A DNA stretch of 64,000 nt from an uncultured Ulvibacter sp. (GTDB lineage: Bacteria; Bacteroidota; Bacteroidia; Flavobacteriales; Flavobacteriaceae): NCBI GenBank assembly GCA_943789105.1, contig CALSSW010000002.1, forward strand, positions 1-64,000. Direction: 5' to 3'. A program made the position numbers and the translations under genes. Below the pieces are notes generated by a model. That model did no database searches. It was not told where the DNA came from and saw nothing but the letters and a program-made list of their open reading frames with translations. Numbering within the stretch: position 1 is the first letter of the stretch; each line of letters starts with the position of its first letter. Positions 9,079 through 17,798 of this stretch are shown one piece after another.

Positions 9079-11487
9079 TTAAAATGTATAGGTAGCGGCA
9101 ACTATAAGGTTTCGTCCTGGGGCAGAAAGGCCACTACTGTAGGGTCTGTAACGCTTGTCTGTGATATTCTCAAGGGTTGCGTTTAATTGAAGTGATTTAG
9201 AATATTTGTATTTTGCTGAAAAATTAAGTGTATACCATTTTGGGGCATACGGATTTCCGTTTTGATCTGCAGCATACAAAAACGCATTGTTTTGTTGACT
9301 TGGCGCTAAATCTTCAAAATCAAACTGTCCATTATACTCCACAAAAGCATCAAAAGTAAGTTTTGCTTTGTTATAGACAAAGTGTGTATTCCCATAGGCA
9401 GGGGCCGCATGACGAAGTGCTTCTTTGTTTCCTTGCTGATCCTGGGCAAAGCCTTTGGTGATATTGTATTGAGATCTAAGTTTCAGCTCCTTTGAAAAAG
9501 CAAGCTCTACACCTGCTTCAAAACCGTATACCTTTGCCCTAGAGGCATTTTGAATGGCCTGAATAGTACTTAATTCTCCCTGGTATAGAATTTGCGATTC
9601 TCCATCAAGAGAAAAATCTCTTCTAATTAAAGCATCTTCTAAGAGGGTATAAAACCCTGCAAAATCTAGTTTTACAACTGTATCAAAATTTAGGCTCACA
9701 CCTATATCTGCATTATATGCATACTCTGGTTTTAAGTCTGGGTTGGGCACCACAACACTCCCTGGCTCACTGTCAAAGACTTTTCCAATATCGTCAATAT
9801 TAGGTGCTCTAAAGGCAGTTCCTAGGTTTAAACGCCATCCTAGAGTTTGGTTTGGGTTCCAGGTGAGCCCAGCGGTTCCCGTTAAGGCGCCAGTATTAAT
9901 TGTAGCCTCGGTAAAAGGAAGGTCAAACAGGCTAGCATCAAACTGGGCATCAATAATAATATGACTATACCTAAGACCTCCAAGAAATGAAATGTTTTTT
10001 GCCAACGCAAATTGAGTACTCAAATACCCGGCCAAGGATTGCCAATAAGAACCATCTGGATATCTAGAAACATCTGGTTGTGAGATTCCTGTAGATATAT
10101 CTGTTTTAAGACCCCTAGAATCAACTTTGTTAAAAATATACTCTACACCATAATTTAACTTTGCTTTTTTAATCTTTTTTTCAAAATCCCATGCAGTGGT
10201 ATAGGCCGCTACTTTTTCTTGTGTTTTGTACAAAAAAGAAGCTCCAAAATCTCTATCACTCCTACTTTCTTTAAAATGCTGGAAAGAAAGTGTAAAAACA
10301 CTCTCATCAAACAAGGTATTTGTGTCTGGGGTGTTTTGTATTTGCAGATTTCCAGAAACCCATTGTTGCGGGCCATAGTCCCAAACCGAGGACTGAGGCA
10401 CACCGTCTGTATCCCTTATATGCCTATCATATCTTGGATAATCACTGGTGGTTGTATAAAACAAACCTAGGTCAAAATTCCAGTTATTGTTTGGCATGTA
10501 ACGCACCTTTTGCATGGTATTTATTTGAGAGTATGCTGTTGGGCGTTGTATTTTTGGATTCTGGTTTTGTACAACGGTATCAACACCGTTAATGGTTTCT
10601 ACATATTGGTTGCGCAGATAATCATCTGGGCCATGGCTTCCCATACGTAAGTTGTCAAAATCACTGTAGGTTACACTGGTTAAAAAAGCCCACTTTTTGG
10701 CACCTATATTAAAATCAAAGTGTCCTGTTTTTTCTTTGTTGGCAGTAGCATAACGCAAAGTTGAGTTTCCAGAAAAAGAGTAGCCTTCTTTAAAGGAGAA
10801 TTTAGGTTTTTTTGTGTAGAAATTCATCACCCCTCCAACAGCATCACTACCATACACCACAGATCCTGGTCCTAAAATCACCTCTGTGCGTGCAACCGCA
10901 AAAGGATCTATAGAAATAATGTTTTGTACGTTTCCGCCCCTAAAAATAGCTGTGTTAAAGCGCACGCCATCCACGGCAATTAAAAGTCTATTTGTAGAGA
11001 ACCCCCTAATTATAGGACTCCCTCCACCCAGTTGGCTTTTTTGAACATATACTTGGCCACTGCTCTCCAGTAAATCTGCAGCGGTTTGAGGGTTTCTAAA
11101 AAGCACATCCTGGCTTGTTACAGACACAATTTGTTGTGGTAAATCTCTCTTTTTTTGCCCAAATTTTGATACAGACAAAACAACCTCATCAAGACTACTA
11201 GCATCTGTAATTAAAAATACTTGCCTATTGGCTTTTACTATTTTAGATTTGGTTGTTGAAAGAGGGGTATGAGCGATGTGCTGAAATGTAATTACCTCTT
11301 GTTGGTTAAAAGAAGAAATATCAGCAAACCCATCAAAATTTGTAACAGCGCTTTTGCTCTTTTGTTTATTAAACAATGCCACGCCAGGTATTGCCCCTCC
11401 CGTTTGTTGAGAAAGTACTTGTATTTTTTGGGCAACTGCTGCTTGAAAGCTAAAGAAAACAGCAAGAAGAGCTAATAAGTGTTTCAT
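9079..11487 (-). CDS. TonB-dependent outer-membrane receptor (heme/hemoglobin-type)
   Basis: An outer-membrane beta-barrel importer powered by TonB. Order: signal peptide (1-19), a carboxypeptidase-like regulatory domain (about 22-95) typical of Bacteroidota receptors, plug domain (about 110-230) with SPIIRGFSTNRLLIAVDGVR and GPGSVVYGSDAVGGV, and a barrel ending in an aromatic residue (LIVAATYTF). FRAPNIDDIGK followed by VPNPDLKPEYAYN is the signature of the hemoglobin/transferrin-type receptor branch, but the ligand cannot be read from sequence. Its ATG overlaps the recO stop by one base, so it is translated from the same minus-strand message. 802 residues is a normal length. Confidence 0.9.
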   Translation of the reverse strand: MKHLLALLAVFFSFQAAVAQKIQVLSQQTGGAIPGVALFNKQKSKSAVTNFDGFADISSFNQQEVITFQHIAHTPLSTTKSKIVKANRQVFLITDASSLDEVVLSVSKFGQKKRDLPQQIVSVTSQDVLFRNPQTAADLLESSGQVYVQKSQLGGGSPIIRGFSTNRLLIAVDGVRFNTAIFRGGNVQNIISIDPFAVARTEVILGPGSVVYGSDAVGGVMNFYTKKPKFSFKEGYSFSGNSTLRYATANKEKTGHFDFNIGAKKWAFLTSVTYSDFDNLRMGSHGPDDYLRNQYVETINGVDTVVQNQNPKIQRPTAYSQINTMQKVRYMPNNNWNFDLGLFYTTTSDYPRYDRHIRDTDGVPQSSVWDYGPQQWVSGNLQIQNTPDTNTLFDESVFTLSFQHFKESRSDRDFGASFLYKTQEKVAAYTTAWDFEKKIKKAKLNYGVEYIFNKVDSRGLKTDISTGISQPDVSRYPDGSYWQSLAGYLSTQFALAKNISFLGGLRYSHIIIDAQFDASLFDLPFTEATINTGALTGTAGLTWNPNQTLGWRLNLGTAFRAPNIDDIGKVFDSEPGSVVVPNPDLKPEYAYNADIGVSLNFDTVVKLDFAGFYTLLEDALIRRDFSLDGESQILYQGELSTIQAIQNASRAKVYGFEAGVELAFSKELKLRSQYNITKGFAQDQQGNKEALRHAAPAYGNTHFVYNKAKLTFDAFVEYNGQFDFEDLAPSQQNNAFLYAADQNGNPYAPKWYTLNFSAKYKYSKSLQLNATLENITDKRYRPYSSGLSAPGRNLIVAATYTF

Positions 11488-12206
11488 TAATTAAACAGTT
11501 GTTGAAGTACCACCAAAGACTTCGGTTTTTTGTAGCCGTGCAAATGTAATTGATAATATTCCAACACCAAATCAAGTACGGCCATTCTTTGGTCCTTTGA
11601 CAGATTTACAGAGCCAATAGCATCAAAATGTGTGCCGAAGAACTGCTTTAATCCTTCCACCCGATGGCCTGTTTCACAGTAGATAGAGAAATCTTCTGTC
11701 TCAAAGGTACCTTCTGATAGATTAAAATAAGGCAAATGAACTCCAGAGGTGTCTGGATAAAAGCCTAAATAAGCTGTGAGTTTTAATAAAAATAAGGTGT
11801 GGAAATTGGCAATATCCTCATGGTGGTCTAGCCACTGAAATGAAGCCTCTAAAAACAAATATAACCCCTGGTTTGCTTCCTCTTCTAAAATGGAGTTTTT
11901 TAACATTTCAGACAAAAACATCACCAAAGATGACTTTACAATATCTGTGTGCAGTGTAGTATATGGATGGAGTACCTTGACGTCCTTTATAGACTCTAGG
12001 GTTCCTTTATTTTTGTGATTGGCTACGATCTCTAATTGGGTAAGGGGCTGAAAATAAGAGGGCTTTAACCTACCTTTTCTGGTTTTAAGTATGCCGCGCA
12101 ATAAGTAGGTTTTAAGCCCACTGCTTTGAGTGAAACAGGTTACAATAAGGTCTGCCTCTGCATACTTTATAGAAGAAAAAACAATGGCTTTTGTAGTTTC
12201 AACCAT
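11487..12206 (-). CDS. recO: DNA repair protein RecO
   Basis: RecFOR-pathway protein that helps load RecA on SSB-coated DNA. The N-terminal OB fold is clear (KAIVFSSIKYAEADLIVTCF, then YLLRGILKTRKGRLKPSYFQ), followed by the helical C-terminal domain. I see no four-cysteine zinc cluster, as expected for many Bacteroidota RecO proteins. The 239-residue length is normal. The start overlaps the porZ stop by one base and the stop overlaps the receptor start by one base, giving strong translational coupling on both sides. Confidence 0.93.
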   Translation of the reverse strand: MVETTKAIVFSSIKYAEADLIVTCFTQSSGLKTYLLRGILKTRKGRLKPSYFQPLTQLEIVANHKNKGTLESIKDVKVLHPYTTLHTDIVKSSLVMFLSEMLKNSILEEEANQGLYLFLEASFQWLDHHEDIANFHTLFLLKLTAYLGFYPDTSGVHLPYFNLSEGTFETEDFSIYCETGHRVEGLKQFFGTHFDAIGSVNLSKDQRMAVLDLVLEYYQLHLHGYKKPKSLVVLQQLFN

Positions 12207-14512
12207 CAGCGAATAATCATTATTTTTTTAATTTTTGTTTCTAGGGCATCTTCCGTAGTAATTAAAACAAAATACACCCCAGAGGCTACTTTATACTTGC
12301 CAAAGGCTGTTGTGTCCCAAGTGATACTTCCGCCTTGGCTTGTTTGCTGAAAGACTAAGTTTCCTTCTAAATCTGTGATTTTTACATTGGCCTTTGCCGT
12401 CAAACCATCTATAGTAACTGCTCCTTGGTACTGAGGCCTTACGGGATTTGGAAATACAAAAACATCTTCTAGAGTATCTCTTGGCGCGGTTGAAGTTCCT
12501 TTGTAGGAAACCAAACCATTAATGGTAGCAAAATAAACCTCTCCTGTAAAAGGGTCAATGGCGATATCTTGAACATTATCTGAGGGTAGTGGAGAGTTCT
12601 CTGAAGTAAAACGCAACAATGTTTGTTGCCCATTAGCGCTTAAATAAAAGACCCCCGAGCTTGCTGTTGCGATCCATTTATTATTAGAGCCATCTACCTC
12701 TATATCTGTAATGGTTTGCTCAAATAATAATTCTTGGCCAACACCTTCATCATCGGCAAAAATAATTGCGCTTGCAGAGACATCTGCGGTATTACTAAAA
12801 AAGGTGCCTGGACTAAAGAGTACCCTTAAGCCTCTTAGGGTTCCTATCCATAGTCTGTTTTGCGTATCAAAGGCAAGGGCTCTAATGTCTGTAGAGGGCA
12901 AGCCTCCACCACTGTCATCTGCCCCTATAGCTCTGAATTGATTGGTTGCGGGATTAAAAGCAGCCAATCCAGTTTGTACAGGACTAAAAAACACAAAGCC
13001 TTCTCTGCTAATAGCCAATTTGCTATAAGCCAACTCATCTTTACCTCCCGAGATATTGCTTACATCAAAAGATTGAAATTGCCCATTGGGAGAAAGCCTT
13101 AGAAGGGCATTATCTGTAAGAGATTGTAATACCCAAAGATTCCCATTTCTGTCAAAATCTGAACCGTAGAGACGTATCCCAGCATTATTCCCGCCAAAAA
13201 CAGGGTTTTCTAGCGCAGAATTTGTTTCATTATACAGCACCGTAGGCACTTGATTCTCTACCTTTAAAAGACCACTTAAAAAGGAAGAAAAGTAAACGGT
13301 TTCTGGGTTTTGATCGTCAATGCTAATGTTAACAATATCGTTAACAGCACTAACGCCAAGACTTGTGGTAATATCATCATGAGAAATATTGGTCCAAGTG
13401 CCATCTTTTAAATTACTAATTCCCTTTGTGTCTAGAGGAAAGGGATTAAAAAAAACATTAACCGCTCCAAAACTAACCCATAGTTGCCCAGGGGTTGCAT
13501 CCAATGCAAAAGGGGTGTTTAACAAAGGGCCATCAGGCAAAATTTGTGTTGCTTGATTTGTAGTATAGGGGACCCTAAGAAGCCCCTTTAGAGAGCTGCC
13601 CAAATAAAAGGTGTCATTAAAACTATATCCTGTTTGCAAAGTGTAATCAAAATCTGGAAGGCTCTCTATAGAAGCTTTTAAAATAAACCCTTGGTCATAG
13701 GCCTCAATGCTTGTTGCTGTACTTATGGTTAGTACTGCGTTATTCACCTTAAAATCTCTAATAGGGCTAGAGAAAGTGGCTACTGGTTGCAATATATTTC
13801 CGGCATTTATTCTATAAACTGTATTGTTGTTGTCAGCAATTAACACGCGGGTTCCTAGTGTTTGTGCTGCAATATAATTTCCTTGTGTAACAAGTTCCCA
13901 CTCTTGGAAATCAATAATATTGTCGTTGTTTAAAATAGCGCGCCGAATTCCTCCCTCTGAAGAAGCGGCATAAATATATGGAGCTAAAATTGTGGTCTGA
14001 GAGATGTTTATTTGAGAACCTAGATCACCAATAAAATAACTGTCTCTAAACTCCAATCGCTCCAAGTCATAGACAGAGACCCCAAAGGCTGCAGATATAT
14101 ATATTTTACCATCCCGTTCTGTGAAATGATTGATGCGTTTTTTATTGGGTGGTATGTTTTGTTTGTCTCTAATATCAACTACTTTTAGTACTTCATTATT
14201 TTGACCAATAGCAACCACCTCTATCAGGCCGTCTTGATATCCTATCATTAGTAAATTTGTTTGGCTACTGTAGTGTATGGTTGTTATAGGTTCTCCTGCA
14301 AGCCCTTGAACACTAGATAGAGTTGTGATTTGTTGTGTAGATAAATCGTAAATGAAAATGGCGTTATCTGTTCCTACAAAGATACGATCATCGCCCTGTG
14401 AGATGTCTTTAACTGAAACATAAGAGAAGTGGTCTTCCCAAAGGTTTTCGAAGTTTTGTGCTATAGCCAAAGGGGCTATACATAACAAAAAAATCAAAAA
14501 AATGCGTTTCAT
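12206..14512 (-). CDS. porZ: PorZ-like type IX secretion system protein (double beta-propeller)
   Basis: A secreted protein of 768 residues with signal peptide (1-18, ending AIAQ), then two seven-bladed propellers built from repeats such as DRIFVGTDNAIFIYDL and NRLWIGTLRGLRVL, and a C-terminal T9SS sorting domain (GKYKVASGVYFVLITTEDAL...KKIMIIR). Length, the N-terminal WEDHFSYVSVKDI pattern and domain order match PorZ, part of the attachment complex that links cargo to A-LPS in Porphyromonas. Position directly before recO supports this. It could otherwise be a generic two-component-propeller protein, but those are usually larger and carry a kinase or HTH. Confidence 0.8.
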   Translation of the reverse strand: MKRIFLIFLLCIAPLAIAQNFENLWEDHFSYVSVKDISQGDDRIFVGTDNAIFIYDLSTQQITTLSSVQGLAGEPITTIHYSSQTNLLMIGYQDGLIEVVAIGQNNEVLKVVDIRDKQNIPPNKKRINHFTERDGKIYISAAFGVSVYDLERLEFRDSYFIGDLGSQINISQTTILAPYIYAASSEGGIRRAILNNDNIIDFQEWELVTQGNYIAAQTLGTRVLIADNNNTVYRINAGNILQPVATFSSPIRDFKVNNAVLTISTATSIEAYDQGFILKASIESLPDFDYTLQTGYSFNDTFYLGSSLKGLLRVPYTTNQATQILPDGPLLNTPFALDATPGQLWVSFGAVNVFFNPFPLDTKGISNLKDGTWTNISHDDITTSLGVSAVNDIVNISIDDQNPETVYFSSFLSGLLKVENQVPTVLYNETNSALENPVFGGNNAGIRLYGSDFDRNGNLWVLQSLTDNALLRLSPNGQFQSFDVSNISGGKDELAYSKLAISREGFVFFSPVQTGLAAFNPATNQFRAIGADDSGGGLPSTDIRALAFDTQNRLWIGTLRGLRVLFSPGTFFSNTADVSASAIIFADDEGVGQELLFEQTITDIEVDGSNNKWIATASSGVFYLSANGQQTLLRFTSENSPLPSDNVQDIAIDPFTGEVYFATINGLVSYKGTSTAPRDTLEDVFVFPNPVRPQYQGAVTIDGLTAKANVKITDLEGNLVFQQTSQGGSITWDTTAFGKYKVASGVYFVLITTEDALETKIKKIMIIR

Positions 14513-14599
14513 AAAATCTATTTTCTAAAAGTAACCCAACACTTTTGTAATATACAACTATAAGTATAACAACCCCTTTGGGTTATTATTGTGATTTAA

Positions 14600-14626
14600 A
14601 AAAGGTTGCTCGTAAGAGCAACCTTT
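14600..14626 (-). terminator. Intrinsic terminator of gdhA
   Basis: Perfect 11-bp stem AAAGGTTGCTC / GAGCAACCTTT (14601-14611 and 14616-14626) with a 4-base loop; on the minus strand it is followed by a T-run. It lies 28 bases after the gdhA stop codon. Confidence 0.85.
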
Positions 14627-14653
14627 ATATACTATACTGCTTTGCTCTAAAGA

Positions 14654-15997
14654 TTATACAATTCCTTGAGCCATCATGGCCTCTGCCACTTTTACAAAGC
14701 CAGCAATGTTTGCTCCCTTTACATAGTCTACATAGCCATCGCCATCTTTTCCGTACTGCACACATGCACCATGGATATCTGCCATTATAACCTGAAGCCT
14801 CTGGTCTACCTCTGCTCTTGTCCAACTTAATCGTAAAGAGTTTTGAGACATTTCAAGACCAGAAGTTGCTACCCCACCGGCATTAGATGCCTTTCCTGGT
14901 GCAAATAAAATTTTAGCTTTTATAAAAACTTCAATGGCATCTGGTGTGGTTGGCATATTAGCGCCCTCACTTACACAAATACATCCATTGGCAACTAATG
15001 TTTTTGCCTCTTGCTGATTCAACTCATTTTGAGTTGCGCAGGGCAGGGCAATATCACATTTAACTCCCCAAGGTCTTTGCCCTGATGTGTATGTTGCACT
15101 TGGATATTTCTCTACATATTGGCTGATACGTCCTCTTTTTACATTTTTTAGCTCCATTATAAAAGCTAATTTCTCTTGATTGATTCCTTCAGCGTCATAA
15201 ATAAATCCTCCAGAGTCAGACATGGTAACCACCTTAGCGCCAAACTCTAAAGCTTTCTCTGCTGCATATTGAGCTACGTTTCCAGATCCAGAAATACCAA
15301 CAGTCTTACCTTTAAAGCTCTCGCCAACGGTTTCTAACATGTTTTTTGCAAAGTATACATTTCCGTATCCTGTTGCCTCTGGACGTATTAACGAACCCCC
15401 GTACTCACGGCCTTTGCCTGTTAATACTCCTGTAAATTCATTTCTGAGTCTTTTGTATTGGCCATACATATATCCTATCTCACGTCCTCCAACACCAATG
15501 TCTCCTGCTGGAACATCTGTATTTGGTCCTATGTGACGTGATAATTCTGTCATAAAACTTTGACAAAACCGCATTACCTCTGCGTCTGTTTTTCCTTTTG
15601 GATTAAAATTACTTCCGCCTTTTCCACCACCCATTGGCAGGGTTGTTAGGCTGTTTTTGAACAGTTGTTCGAACCCTAAAAATTTCAGGATACTCAAATT
15701 CACAGATGGATGAAAACGCAAGCCGCCTTTATAAGGACCAATGGCAGAATTGTACTCTACACGATATCCTTTGTTTACGTGAATTTCGCCACTATCATCA
15801 GTCCAAGGAACACGAAACATAATGGTACGCTCCGGCTCTACCATGCGTTCCAATAATTTTCGGCCCTGGTATCTTTCATTACTCTCAATAAATGGAATTA
15901 CCGCTTCGGCAACTTCAGTCACAGCTTGTAAAAATTCTGGCTCGTTTGGATTTAATTGTTCGACACTTGCAATAAAGTCTTTGATACTTTGCTTCAT
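14654..15997 (-). CDS. gdhA: NADP-specific glutamate dehydrogenase
   Basis: Catalyses reversible reductive amination of 2-oxoglutarate to glutamate, the ammonium-assimilation route. Seen: the substrate-binding GGLRFHPSVN and LPMGGGKGGSNFNPKG with catalytic lysines, DVPAGDIGVGGREIG, the dinucleotide fold VGISGSGNVAQYAAEK, and GANMPTTPDA. The 447-residue size is that of the small hexameric NADP-type family. Its upstream region holds two perfect palindromes, and a terminator follows, so it is probably monocistronic. Confidence 0.97.
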   Translation of the reverse strand: MKQSIKDFIASVEQLNPNEPEFLQAVTEVAEAVIPFIESNERYQGRKLLERMVEPERTIMFRVPWTDDSGEIHVNKGYRVEYNSAIGPYKGGLRFHPSVNLSILKFLGFEQLFKNSLTTLPMGGGKGGSNFNPKGKTDAEVMRFCQSFMTELSRHIGPNTDVPAGDIGVGGREIGYMYGQYKRLRNEFTGVLTGKGREYGGSLIRPEATGYGNVYFAKNMLETVGESFKGKTVGISGSGNVAQYAAEKALEFGAKVVTMSDSGGFIYDAEGINQEKLAFIMELKNVKRGRISQYVEKYPSATYTSGQRPWGVKCDIALPCATQNELNQQEAKTLVANGCICVSEGANMPTTPDAIEVFIKAKILFAPGKASNAGGVATSGLEMSQNSLRLSWTRAEVDQRLQVIMADIHGACVQYGKDGDGYVDYVKGANIAGFVKVAEAMMAQGIV

Positions 15998-16025
15998 AGT
16001 ATGCGTTCTAAAATTGGTTTTGTAC

Positions 16026-16041
16026 TAATGTAAGTACATTA
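16026..16041. promoter_or_regulatory. Palindrome in gdhA leader, candidate operator
   Basis: TAATGTA-AG-TACATTA is a perfect inverted repeat with a 2-base centre, starting 29 bases before the gdhA ATG. It shares the TGTA/TACA half-sites with the second palindrome 58 bases further upstream, which suggests a dimeric regulator rather than chance. Confidence 0.4.
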
Positions 16042-16083
16042 ATTGTTGTTTTTTATTGGTGCTAACCTCTGCTATGTTTACAA

Positions 16084-16095
16084 TGTAATATTACA
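16084..16095. promoter_or_regulatory. Second palindrome upstream of gdhA, candidate operator
   Basis: TGTAATATTACA is a perfect 12-base palindrome. With the site at 16026-16041 it forms a pair of TGTA...TACA elements between the presumed promoter and the gdhA start. Confidence 0.4.
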
Positions 16096-16193
16096 AAGAA
16101 TAACTACTCTAAAAGGGTACTAATTCTTATAGAGCCTACCCAGTTTAACTAGCCTATATAAAGCATACAAGCATTGTTTATACTAAGACACGG

Positions 16194-16201
16194 CAAATAT
16201 A
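16194..16201 (-). promoter_or_regulatory. Candidate -7 element of gdhA
   Basis: Minus strand TATATTTG matches TAnnTTTG exactly. Transcription from here would give a leader of about 190 bases containing both palindromes. No -33 box was found at the usual distance. Confidence 0.35.
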
Positions 16202-16363
16202 CGAGATATGAAATAATTTTAGGATTTTAATTTATATAATCCCAAAAATATAGTATTAATAGTTGCCTCTGGAAATGCTTCTATCAAAAACACTAGGCAT
16301 AAAACCTGTACTCTGTTTTGGGTATAATTGTTTACATTTACAGCCATCATAAAAAAACAATCA

Positions 16364-17368
16364 ATGGAAGATTCACCAAAGTTTGCTGTATTTGGAGGTG
16401 GTAGTTGGGCAACTGCGATTGTGAAAATGCTATGCGAAAATCTTGATCAGGTTGGCTGGTATATGCGTAATGTTGATGCCATTAAACACATAAAAAAAGA
16501 ACAGCACAACCCCAACTATCTTAGTGCTGTGGAGTTTAATACCAATAAATTAAAACTTAGCAACGATATTAATGAGATGGTAGGGTATGCAGACTATCTT
16601 ATTTTTGTTATTCCTTCAGCATTTATACACCAAGAATTAGAAAAACTAAAGACCTCTCTAGATAGAAAGGTTATTATATCTGCCATAAAAGGTATTGTTC
16701 CAGAAAGCAGTTTGATTGTTGGAGAACACTTTAACACCTACCTAAATGTTGCTTTTGATGATATCGGGGTGATATCTGGCCCCTGTCATGCAGAAGAAGT
16801 AGCCCTTGAGCGTTTGTCTTATCTTACCATTGCATGTGCAGATGACACAAAAGCATCTGTTGTTGCCAATCATCTTAATTGTGACTATATAAAATGTAAA
16901 ATAAGTGATGATGTTATAGGGACAGAGTATGCGGCAATGCTCAAAAATATTTATGCAATTGCTGCCGGTATTGCTCATGGGTTAGGGTATGGTGACAATT
17001 TTCAGAGCGTACTGATGAGTAATGCCATTAGAGAAATGAAACGCTATGTAAAAAAGGTCCATAAAATGAAACGTGATATTAATGACTCTGCTTATTTGGG
17101 AGACTTATTGGTTACAGGATATTCTGTTTTTAGTAGAAATAGAATGTTTGGAAACATGATTGGGAAAGGATATACCGTAAAAAGCGCTCAGCTAGAGATG
17201 AGCATGGTTGCAGAAGGGTATTACGCCACAAAAAGCGCCTATATATTGAATAATAACAAAACAGAAAATAAGGCAAAAACACCCATTATTAATGCTATCT
17301 ATGGCATTTTATATGAAAACAAAGAACCCAAAAAAGTCTTTAAAAAACTTACCGATAAATTAAGTTAA
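16364..17368 (+). CDS. gpsA: NAD(P)H-dependent glycerol-3-phosphate dehydrogenase
   Basis: Makes sn-glycerol 3-phosphate from dihydroxyacetone phosphate for phospholipid synthesis. Seen: nucleotide-binding FGGGSWATAIVKML near the start, IFVIPSAFIHQEL, ISAIKGIVPES, GPCHAEEVALERL, and EYAAMLKNIYAIAAGIAHGLGYGDN with the catalytic lysine. The ATG at 16364 (334 residues) is chosen because the NAD-binding strand follows at once; an upstream TTG would add 12 unrelated residues. The phosphate-binding middle part is normal and the C-terminus is complete. Confidence 0.93.
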   Translation: MEDSPKFAVFGGGSWATAIVKMLCENLDQVGWYMRNVDAIKHIKKEQHNPNYLSAVEFNTNKLKLSNDINEMVGYADYLIFVIPSAFIHQELEKLKTSLDRKVIISAIKGIVPESSLIVGEHFNTYLNVAFDDIGVISGPCHAEEVALERLSYLTIACADDTKASVVANHLNCDYIKCKISDDVIGTEYAAMLKNIYAIAAGIAHGLGYGDNFQSVLMSNAIREMKRYVKKVHKMKRDINDSAYLGDLLVTGYSVFSRNRMFGNMIGKGYTVKSAQLEMSMVAEGYYATKSAYILNNNKTENKAKTPIINAIYGILYENKEPKKVFKKLTDKLS

Positions 17369-17381
17369 GGTGTTCGTGAAT

Positions 17382-17777
17382 TTATAGCGCAAGAATTCCT
17401 TTTTGAGGCATCACGGGAATGACAACCGTTTGATCTTCACAGATGGTATTTCTTGGAAACTCAAAGCGCTTGTCATACATCTTATTTTCAAGAAAATAAG
17501 TGATGGTAAAAAAATTGTCTAAGCCAAAAACACTCTCGTCTATATATTCGATTTTAGCAAACCCCTTAGCAGGTATGATTTTGACGGTTTTGCGCATAGC
17601 AGCCGTCATTTTCTTTTCTGTATATCCTTGCGCAATAATTAAGACGGTTTCAATTGGAACTTTATTGTCATTTATAATGTATATGTTCCAATCATGGGTG
17701 TTGTAGTCTTTATTTAACTCAAAGACTGCGGCCACGTATACATCTTTAACCTTGGGAATGTCAATATCTTTTTTCAA
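17382..17777 (-). CDS. Conserved hypothetical protein downstream of pheS
   Basis: I do not recognise a named family. The 131-residue product has no signal peptide or membrane segment. It alternates beta-strand-like segments (VYVAAVFELN, WNIYIIND, IETVLIIAQGY, FAKIEYIDES, FFTITYFLE) and looks like a small cytoplasmic beta-rich protein. It begins 21 bases after the pheS stop on the same strand and is probably co-transcribed with it. Codon use and composition look native. Confidence 0.7.
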   Translation of the reverse strand: MKKDIDIPKVKDVYVAAVFELNKDYNTHDWNIYIINDNKVPIETVLIIAQGYTEKKMTAAMRKTVKIIPAKGFAKIEYIDESVFGLDNFFTITYFLENKMYDKRFEFPRNTICEDQTVVIPVMPQKGILAL

Positions 17778-17798
17778 GAACGTTTTATTAAAACCTAG

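Larger units (their letters stand above)
15998..16363. other. Divergent gdhA/gpsA intergenic region
   Basis: A 366-base non-coding segment between two divergent genes. It contains two perfect palindromes near gdhA (16026-16041 and 16084-16095) and a minus-strand TATATTTG box at 16194-16201. I see no clear promoter for gpsA and no RNA gene. Confidence 0.5.

Noticed and set aside
14571-14584. Small hairpin AACCCCTTTGGGTT
   Set aside because: Too short and without a T-run; the nearby 14600-14626 hairpin is the clear terminator.
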